Made by a program: the position numbers and the translations under genes. From Bugula neritina (Eukaryota; Bryozoa; Gymnolaemata; Cheilostomatida; Bugulidae): 64,000 nt of DNA. The notes under the pieces were generated by a model. That model ran no database searches. It was not told the origin of the DNA and saw only the letters and a list, made by a program, of their open reading frames with translations. How positions within the stretch are numbered: the stretch's first letter is position 1; the number at the start of each line of letters is the position of its first letter. The stretch spans positions 19,663,628 through 19,727,627 of the forward strand of contig OZ037767.1 in the NCBI GenBank assembly GCA_964035545.1, read 5' to 3'. Shown piece after piece: positions 56,298 to 64,000 of the stretch.

Positions 56298-57280
56298 TCA
56301 TTTGTGGTAAGCTGCAAAACAGTTTTTGTACATTGGTTTGTCGCAGGTATCACAGATAGTGTTTATTCATGTCTCCTTTTTCTGCTCGGCACATAAACGA
56401 CAGTGTCTATGATTTGTATGTTGACCAGGTAAATTGGTCGGTGTTTCCATGATATTTGCCTTTTTGATAGCCTGCTTTTTTGCTCCTTCTTTTCATTGGT
56501 TTTCTGCTAACAAAGTTTTGGCCAACTCAGTGATAAATGATAGAAATGGTATTTTTGTCTGTGCAGGTCGGCATGCAGTACCCAAGTATTTACCTCACTA
56601 GCCATCAAAAGGCGAAAAAATAATTTCTTCCACCACTTCTTAGATTTTCTGTCAAGTTCATATATGCTTGCCATGTAATCACCTCTTTCAACACCTCTCA
56701 TTGTGATGCGATAGAAAACTTTTAGTTCTGATCACTAACACTTCCATCTTTCAACTTCTTTTTCACCAATCATTGCTATGACAGTTACTAAGTACAACTA
56801 TTTCTTTGATATCTCACCATTTACCTCCAATGACTCCATAGTCATTAGTTTAGAACAACGATTCACCGGGTCGAAGCTTGTCAGTCATAAACTTTGACAG
56901 GTTCTTACGGCCCATGTTACAGATAATCACAGCAGCAAATTGAACTGTGCACAGCAAAGCCATCACTACATTTGGTATCTCCTAATAGATCTTCACCATT
57001 TATACCATCGTCTCTCTCTTGATCATACACAGTCAGACTTTGCGTCACCTTGTATCCACATTTTGCTTCCTTTTTGACGGATTTCAGTAGTACGTATTGC
57101 TTGAGAGATAAACACCATATAAATTTGGTCATTGACTCATCAATAGATTAATATGTGCTATCTTCTCCGCAAAAAAGAAATTTACCTTTCAAGCATTGAA
57201 TCTTTTCATCAATGTAGTAGGCTGGGCATGCATGCTTCTGTGTTTCCGCCACAGTTTTGAAAGTTTTACCCCTTCACGTC
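56298..57280 (-). pseudogene. piggyBac transposase relic, C-terminal part
   Basis: Pieces in order on the - strand: IDESMTKF followed by LSLKQYVLLKSVKKEAKCGY (catalytic-core entry of the piggyBac family), GVERGDYMASIYELDRKSKK and WWKKLFFRLLMASEVNTW, and a C-terminal Cys-rich zinc motif (HCRLC, then CDTCDKPMYKNCFAAYHK). Stops and frame changes separate the pieces. The upstream half stops abruptly at 57280, where R2-type sequence begins. Confidence 0.75.
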
Positions 57281-59860
57281 TCCTTTTGGGCACCTTTTCA
57301 CCTCAGCTTGGCGTTGGGCTACGTGCTCAGCAAGCCCATTCCACCCTTGACAAAGAGCTTCATCTCACACAGGGTGCGCGATGCGAGAGCATAGCTGGGG
57401 ATAACCAACGCCCCACGCATATCCACATGCAGATGCGCCGGGTCTAGACCCCCAGAGTCTTCGGCTAATATCCTCCGTAGTTTGTCCACATGCGCCAGAT
57501 TAACCATCCACCTGACAGAGTGCGTAGTGACATGATGACAAAATCACGGTCCGTGAAACCTATCGCCCGCAGAAAACCCGCGCTTGCTAGGCTAACTGCT
57601 CCTCTCCAGTTGAGGGTTGTACTTCTAAATTGCCAGGTGGCCTCTTCGCACAATCCTCTGCACCAATGATGAATCTCCGGGCAGTCATAATACCTGATTT
57701 TTTCTTGATGGGCCCTATCGAGATCCCATCCATCTCCCGTGATGGCAACATCACACACAATTGCTTAGTCGCCCCTCCAAGCCACAAGATCAGGTTTGCG
57801 AAAAGTCTGATGGTAAGGGATGATTGGTTCCTCTAGCTTGGAGAAACCTAATCTGCGCAACCTTTCAGAGACATACTTGGCCACGTAGTTGTGCCGTTTG
57901 ATACGTGACCCATGTGAGCGAAAGCAAGTTTGCAGTACATGACCTCGTGTGGCCGTATAGTTTGGGCCACAGGTTGAACATTTGTCTGAGTGATCGCGAT
58001 CTATCCGATGCTTCCTGCTCGGCGTAACTACAAGGTTCGCTCTCAAGAGAGTTCCCCTTACATACTCTGCACCACTGACAAGTTCGACACTGTCGGGCAA
58101 GACCCAAGCATGAGTTTTTGGTACTAGGTTGTGGTGAATCAGGATACAACCATCCGCCGACTCATGGAGTTTTTCCTCCCAGCTTTTGACTCTAGGCGGC
58201 ACCCTTTGATCCAGGGCGCTCGACCTATTCAGAGATTGAACTCGACCCGAGCGTAGAAACGCATAATTGCGTTCTCCCCATCGACTTTCGTAAAGGAGCC
58301 AATGGGAAACACTATCCTCGTACCTCATGAACTGCCGAAGCCTTCTTTTGCGTAGTTCATGAATTTCATGAATTGCACTGGCAAAATGAATATGCACCTT
58401 CAACCATTTCTTACATTCTGCTCGCACTATATAATCTAGATGCGTCAGTACTTTTCCAGTTGGAGGCGATAAGATGAGTGCGTGATAGTGTTTAGGTATT
58501 TAAAAGGTTCTTAGTAAAAATAGCCTTTGTTGCGGCTTGAGGGGTGCTTTTGATAGTTTCTTTACAGATGACTCCAAACTCTTTGCGGGATTGGTCCCGA
58601 TGTTCAACGAACCTATCTGGACACCAAGGTACTTGTAGGTGTCTACGACACTTAACGCAGGTACCTTAGCACCAGTTAGCTCTAGAAAAGGTCTATCATC
58701 GCAAACCCATTTGCCATGCAATACCTTGATGTTTAATGTGGCGCATTTGACTGGATTAGCTATCAAACCAGCCATAGAGAATTGTTTTACCAACTCACAG
58801 TTTACCTGTAGGCCGGCACTGTCTTCACTCATGATGACGAGGTCGTCCGCAAAAGCCAAGAATTTGACCCTCTCCTCTCCCAACACATACCCAATGTCTT
58901 TCCTTAGTTTTTCAGTACAACAGTCCATGACAGCATTGAACAGATGCACTGAAATCGAATCCCCCTGCTTTATACCTCTTCTTGAACTAATCGGTTCTGA
59001 CAACTTCCCGTCCAGAACAATTCTAGTACTGCTAGCCTTATAAAAATTGTAGCAATACGTAATGAAATGATCTGGTACCCTAAGTCTTCTGCAGGAGGTC
59101 CACAGTGCATCGTGCCCAACGCTGTCGAAGGCCTTCCTCAAATCAATGAATGCAACTCTCAGGTTTTTCCCCTTCTTTTTTGCGTCCGTAATGCATCTCT
59201 GAAGAATCAGAGCGTTCATGAATATTCCATCTCCCTTACGGAATCCTTTTTGCCTCTGTGAGATAGGCAAGAGTCGCTCTAGCCTATTTCCCAGAATGCT
59301 GTGGAACAACCTAGTGAAAACCGAACACACAGTAATGGGTCTGTATTCACTAGGGTCCTGTGTACCCACAACCTTTGGAACCAGAATTGTCCTACCTTCA
59401 CATATAGTTGATGGCGTTTTTCCACACAGGAGCCACAGATTAAAGAACGAGGCTAGTTCCTCAGCTTTGGTGTTATTCTTCAATTTTTTTCATGTAAACC
59501 CGTCTGGTCCTGGTGCTCCCTTGTTCTTGACTGCAAGCGCTTGTTCTATTTCTTGGGCTACTATCGGCGCCAGTAGCTCGTTTAGTTGTGGATGCTGTTC
59601 ACTACATCTAGGCATAGTTTCATCAGGGGGTCCCCTCCCTAGAAGCCCCTCCCAATACGCTTCTGCGCCTTCCGGTAGACACCCTTTGCTCTGCCCTAGT
59701 GTACCCAACAAAATTTGGTCCACTAGTCTTCCTGGATCTTTTCTAAATAGTTGTTGTGCCTTTCTATACATTCTTCTACGTGTCTGGTTTTTACTAACCG
59801 GCATTCCCTCTGGGATGTTCTTCTTGTTCGTTTGTTGCTTCAGGGGGGAAACCTCCTGAT
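57281..59860 (-). mobile_element. R2-type non-LTR retrotransposon, nearly complete pol (element B)
   Basis: Reverse transcriptase with motifs FIDLRKAFDSVGHDAL, SRRGIKQGDSIS and FLAFADDLVIM, then KYLGVQIGS; a CCHC finger (CSTCGPNYTATRGHVLQTC); and a restriction-like endonuclease with RKPDLVAW...VCDVAITGDGWD, the PD-D arrangement of R2-group elements. Segments are 59804-59490, 59483-58500, 58427-57765 and 57758-57465. Breaks are one in-frame TGA at 59490-59492, one frameshift near 58495-58500, and one in-frame TAA at 57765-57767. The 5' part is missing; it abuts element A at about 59860. The 3' tail runs to the piggyBac junction at 57281. Confidence 0.85.
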
Positions 59861-62490
59861 GAAAGTTCTGTCTAGATACTCCTGTGTAAGTTCAAGTGGT
59901 AGGTAATTTTCATTACCGGATATGTGGGTCTCATTGATCGCTTCCTTCAGGGCTTTTCTATAATCTCCTTGCTCATCGTGGGAAGGTAACCACCTCGACA
60001 CAGCTCTCCGCACCTAAACATCTAGTCTCACGAGTAGGCTTTTTGTAGGATCCCCCAAGACAAGGCTGTGAGTGAGCCTTGGCAGCAGATGCGTTCTAAG
60101 GATCTTCATGCGTTGCTGAGGTTCAAGTTGGTCAGAAGAAATATTCTGCAACCACTTCGTGACGGATTCGGTACAAGCACTATACAGCTCTCTCCTCTCA
60201 TCACGCCTAGAAGTACCGACACGAATGCCAAGGTACTTATAGATCTCCCCAGCAGCGAGCAATGGTATGGCTTGATCCTTGACGCTGAGAATGGATGGAT
60301 GAACCACCCACCTCCTGCCGGCTTTTCGCTTATGGACATGAATGTCCACAGTGGCGCACTTCTTTGGGTTCACCTCCATACCTACCCTCCTGAGATGCTC
60401 GGTGTACGCAGTAAGAAGCCTCTGCAAATTCCGTAAGTTCTCAGCAAGAAGAACTACGTCGTCTGCAAAAGCCATGTGGTTTACTCTGACTTCCCTGTTT
60501 AACTCAACTCCCAGGGAAGAGTCTAGTTTCTTGACACAGCTGTCAATGACAAGATTGAACAAGAAACAACTGAGAGGGTCACCCTGCCTAACACCCTGTC
60601 GTAGCTGGATCGGATCGAAGATCTCGTGTCCAACACGCAAGCGTGTTCGCCACCCTGAGTAGAGATCACGTAGGTTATCGACTAGGGGAGCAGGGACACC
60701 CGCACTAGGCAAGACGTTGAAGATTGAAGCATGATTCACAGTCAAACGCCTTTTTTCAACATCCACATAGCAAACACTAAGAGGGCGCAACTTAGCTGGA
60801 TTAGTGCGCTCTCTAATGATTTCTTGTAGTAGAGAAACATTGGTACCCACACCATCACCTGGCCTAAAGCCCCTTTGCATTTCGGAGATCGGAACAAAGT
60901 TCTCGAATCTCCAAGCCAATATCCTGTGGTAGAGTCTGGTGAGACAGCTAGTGACAGTAATGGGCCGGAAGGCTGCCGGGTCATTTTCACCCTGTACCTT
61001 AGGTATCAGCGTAGTAAGCCTCTCCTGTAATGCTGTTGGCGCACGCGCCACAGCCATCCAGATGTTGAACAAACAGGCTAGGCGCTCACTGGCAACCCGT
61101 TGACCTGACTCTAGGACAGCCTGTCAAGACCCGCTACGCCCCTAACTCCTCTGAGAGCTCGTGTAACTTCATCAGATGTAATCATTTCAGCTATTTCCCA
61201 ATGAACGCGTTCAGGCGGAGGGTACACCAATGTATCCTGAACGCTTCCTTTGCTGAGCAACTCCCGCCAAATTGGCAAAACGTCGTTGAGTGCAGGGCCT
61301 TTCGTTGAACACCTCCAGGTATCATCCATGACTTCTTTGATTGTCTTGCTACAGTCATCTTTATAACTCTTTCCGTTTAGCCCCTCCAGAGATACTGTCT
61401 TCGGTGTTCGTTTGAAATTTTGACGTGTTGTCTTTGCAGAAAACAACACCCTCTGCAAGAAATCCACAGCACCCTGTGAATCGTTCTCAAGTTGAGGCCA
61501 GGTGGTTTGGGCATCAATCTTGCCATTAGTCCACTCAGCTAGGAACTCGAGGTCTAGCCTATCGAGTCTCTCACTCTTCCACTCATTCTGGCCTACGGTG
61601 ATGGGCCTGTCTTCTACTATGCTACTCGCTCCCACAGAGTTAGTATTCCTTGCAAGCCTAGCATCATTAAGCATTTGGTTGAAGATGTCATACCTTGCTC
61701 TTGCTCTAATCGCTTCTGCGGATCTGTTTGGGTGCCTCACATGCAAAGCTCTGTACAGCTGTGCTTTGACTGGGTATGCTAGTTCTAATTCTACCCAGTC
61801 ATGGGCTAAATAGACTAATTCGTCCCTTTTCTAAACAGTCCGGTTCTTGCCCTCTTCTACAACCTCCTGCTCTCGCTCAACTTTCCGAAAATACCACTCC
61901 GTGTGCGCGCTTCTCTGATGTTGTGAACATCCTACTTGGGAAGGATAGCGGTTTGTCCACTCTTGATATCCGCACAGCCACTTGGGCACGCAAGCACATG
62001 AGTACATGCGCGAGGTTCCCGCTTTCTCTTCCCCACACTCATCGCACCGGCCCCGATGCTCAAGCCGAGCACGAGAACTACTGATTCCGGTCGCCCCTGA
62101 CTGGGGGCAATCAAAAGCCGACGACTTAAATTATCATCTCTGTGTGCTTTGGAAACCAGTAAATAAGGCGACGCAAAGCGGGGTGTCAACCCACCTGCGG
62201 GGAGACACCTGCACTGCACAGGTGTCCCGTATTTGTTCAACGTCTACACCCTTGGGCAGACGCTGGCTGGATTAGTAGTGTGGGCGACCACCTATCTGAG
62301 GATAGATGGAAGTACTCTATTACGGAGTTGGGCACATATGTCCCCTGATCCACACGAGTCTCTCCACGACGAGGGGCCGAGGCTTACCCCTAAAGACAGC
62401 CGCGATGCCTGGCGTCTACGGCCACCAGGAATCCCGGCTGGCGCAAAGAGCTGTGCCTCTCTACTAAGACGTTCCAGACAGGTTAAGAGA
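59861..62490 (-). mobile_element. R2-type non-LTR retrotransposon, RT but no endonuclease (element A)
   Basis: 5' leader (about 62490-62240), zinc finger and Myb-like region (CDECGEE, GCSQHQRSAHTEW, HPNRSAEAIRAR), an ORF piece at 61746-61111, and an RT piece at 61072-60014 with FRPITVTSCLTRLYHRIL, GVRQGDPLSCFLF and HMAFADDVVLLA. RT motif A is altered (VDVEKRRLTVNHAS; the usual AFD is absent). After GDPTKSL the sequence decays and passes into element B, so the CCHC and endonuclease domains are lost. It belongs to a different subfamily from element B but the same one as the 53893-55200 fragment. Confidence 0.8.
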
Positions 62491-62504
62491 TAACTGCTAC
62501 AACT

Positions 62505-62728
62505 ATGTCTGGAAGAGGTAAAGGAGGCAAAGGACTTGGAAAAGGAGATCTGCTAAGAGGCAAAAAAAGGTGTTGCGTGATAACATCCAAGGTATCACTA
62601 AACCTGCAATCCGTCTTGCAAGAGGCGGTGTGAAAAAAATCTCTGGACTAATCTACGAAGAAACCAGAGGTGTACTCAAAGTATTCCTTGAGAATGTCAT
62701 CAGAGATGCTGTGACCTACACTGAGCAC
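62505..62728 (+). pseudogene. Histone H4 relic
   Basis: Starts ATG with [13 protein letters not shown], then a frame disruption, then recognisable [12 protein letters not shown] and [20 protein letters not shown] up to VTYTEH, about residue 75 of H4. Arginine codons are missing in the RRLARRGG segment, and the last quarter of H4 is absent. It is joined directly to H2B sequence. Not a functional histone. Confidence 0.9.
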
Positions 62729-63035
62729 TGGCAATAAGAAAAAGAAGAGGAAAAGGAAAGAAAGCTATGGAATCTATATTTATAAAGTCTTGAAGCAGGT
62801 GCACCCTGACACTGGTGTCTCCAGCAAGGCAATGTCTACCATGAACAGTTTCGTCAATGATGTGTTCGAAAAAATTGCTGATAAAGCATCAAGACTTGCT
62901 CATTACAATAAAAGATCCCCGATTACCAGCCGGGAAGTGCAGACCGCAGTGAGGTTAATCCTCCCAGGAGAATTAGCCAAGCACGCTGTATCTGCGGGTA
63001 CAAAGGCAGTCACCAAATACACCAGCTCCAAGTAG
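62729..63035 (+). pseudogene. Histone H2B relic fused to H4
   Basis: Open from AAG-rich codons through [60 protein letters not shown] and AVTKYTSSK to stop TAG. The H2B fold and C-terminus are complete, but the N-terminal tail and start codon are missing and the frame differs from H4. No histone 3' stem-loop is visible after the stop. Well-preserved codons suggest recent capture. Confidence 0.88.
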
Positions 63036-63039
63036 ACGT

Positions 63040-63333
63040 CTTGAGTCCCTGATTCATACCCCATGTAAATTTGGTCATTGACTCATCAATAGATTGATAT
63101 GTGCTATCTTTTCCGCAAATAAGAAATTCACCTTTCAAGCATTGCATCTTTTCATCAATGTAGTAGGCTGGGCATGCATGCCTGTGTTTCCGCCACAGTT
63201 TTGAAAGTTGTACCCCTTCACTCGTGTCAAACAAGCTGTAATTAGTTTTGTATAAATTGAATCGTTTAAGCCAATCAGTGAATAAGTCTAGTTTAGAGTA
63301 GTCAAATTTAGTTGAAAGCTGCAACTGAAACAT
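63040..63333 (-). pseudogene. piggyBac-like transposase fragment, upstream part
   Basis: On the - strand: FDYSKLDLFTDWLKRFNLYK, LSKLWRKHRHACPAYYIDEK, then IDESMTKFTWG. About 63057-63223 is nearly the same as 57107-57280, but this copy extends further upstream in the protein and stops where the other continues. It ends at the H2B relic. Confidence 0.7.
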
Positions 63334-63774
63334 TTTTAGTGATGTATAAAATGTTGGATGTCAATTAAGTGCAATAAATATTCTCAAATAGACTAATATA
63401 TTTTTTCTTTATGATGAAATGGCTGCCACCACGTTGTTAGTTTATGTTTAATAATGCTAGCTCCGCAGCATATTACTAAACATAACAAAGCAGTAATATG
63501 ATTTCAATAAGATGCTTCAAAATACATAGCTCAAATATTACATGAGTAGCAGTAATAATGTAATGACTTAAAGCTTTTGTTAGTTCAAAAGTCAAATGTA
63601 GTTGTAGCTGTGTATTGTAATCTTCAAAAACAATTGCTAAAAAAAATTGAGCCCTAAAGACTATATCCACATGTTCAACCTTATATTTCCTATTGATATA
63701 TTTTTTCTTCAGTTTTCTATATTTTTTTCCAATTTTGGTTGAATACTCCCCCCCCCCCCCCAAGATACTGTGAT
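63334..63774. other. AT-rich spacer with poly-C tract
   Basis: No gene recognised. A run of about 14 C at 63748-63762 marks the edge of the next RT fragment. Confidence 0.55.
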
Positions 63775-63905
63775 CGAGTCTGATGAGAACAGATCCCACT
63801 GTGATGGGTCTGAAATGACTCGGGTCAGTAGTACCTAGGACTATCGGAATAAGAGTTGTCTTTTCACAAATCCTGGATGGACAGAACCACAATACAGCCA
63901 TCAGT
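63775..63905 (-). pseudogene. Non-LTR reverse transcriptase fragment
   Basis: TTLIPIVLGTTDPSHFRPIT and GSVLIRLDHSIL match the start of the RT domain of the R2-type elements nearby (the PKVVGTQDPSEYRPITV segment of element B). It is cut off at the poly-C tract, and its 5' side may continue beyond the window. Confidence 0.7.
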
Positions 63906-64000
63906 TAAAAAGATATGCGAGTTTTTTAGTTTGTCCATTATCATCCGCCATGTTGGGGCATCCTGTCCCAGTACCCCACTACTCTTCCGGGAGAAGTATT

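Noticed and set aside
58639-60662. + strand frames of 64-213 codons over 58.6-60.7 kb
   Set aside because: They are complements of the - strand reverse transcriptase frames, which carry the catalytic motifs.
62505-63035. Functional histone genes
   Set aside because: H4 lacks its last quarter and has indels; H2B lacks a start codon and tail; the two are fused in different frames and no histone stem-loop follows.

Overview
The window is nuclear DNA of an animal, most likely an invertebrate. Introns are GT-AG, dense and AT-rich, and many are filled with minisatellites. Two conserved metazoan genes can be read exon by exon, and the right-hand quarter is a nest of decayed retrotransposons and DNA transposons. 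I cannot name the species. Family names come from remembered family features, because no search could be run.

Region 1 (5-28475, + strand) is the 3' part of a dynein axonemal heavy chain 1 (DNAH1-like) gene. I placed 45 coding exons whose phases all agree. They give 2,598 codons running from the end of AAA1, through AAA2-AAA4, the stalk with its microtubule-binding tip, AAA5 and AAA6, to the C-terminal domain and a stop. The 5' part lies left of the window. Three further in-frame micro-exon candidates are noted.

Region 2 (48008-29539, - strand) is a complete ClC-2-like chloride channel gene: 22 coding exons, 917 codons, with ClC selectivity and gating motifs and two CBS regions. It points tail to tail at the dynein gene, with about 1.06 kb between the stop codons. 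A possible alternative first exon and a possible alternative last exon are recorded.

Region 3 (about 50.8-64.0 kb) is repeat-rich. Mostly on the - strand it holds an LTR-retrotransposon gag-like relic, an LTR with polypurine tract and primer-site-like sequence, a BEL/Pao integrase fragment fused in frame to an R2-type (restriction-like-endonuclease) non-LTR ORF, two larger R2-type elements in series (one with RT, CCHC and endonuclease domains), two piggyBac transposase fragments and a last RT fragment. A degenerate histone H4-H2B fusion lies on the + strand beside the 5' end of one R2-type element.

The most unusual signal is a repeated pattern in both host genes. Tandem arrays, from 2-copy duplications to about 42 copies, have a unit that contains the exon-intron boundary itself, so dozens of near-perfect decoy splice donors or acceptors lie beside the real ones. 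I count eleven candidate junctions, about seven of them clear. The top findings describe this pattern.
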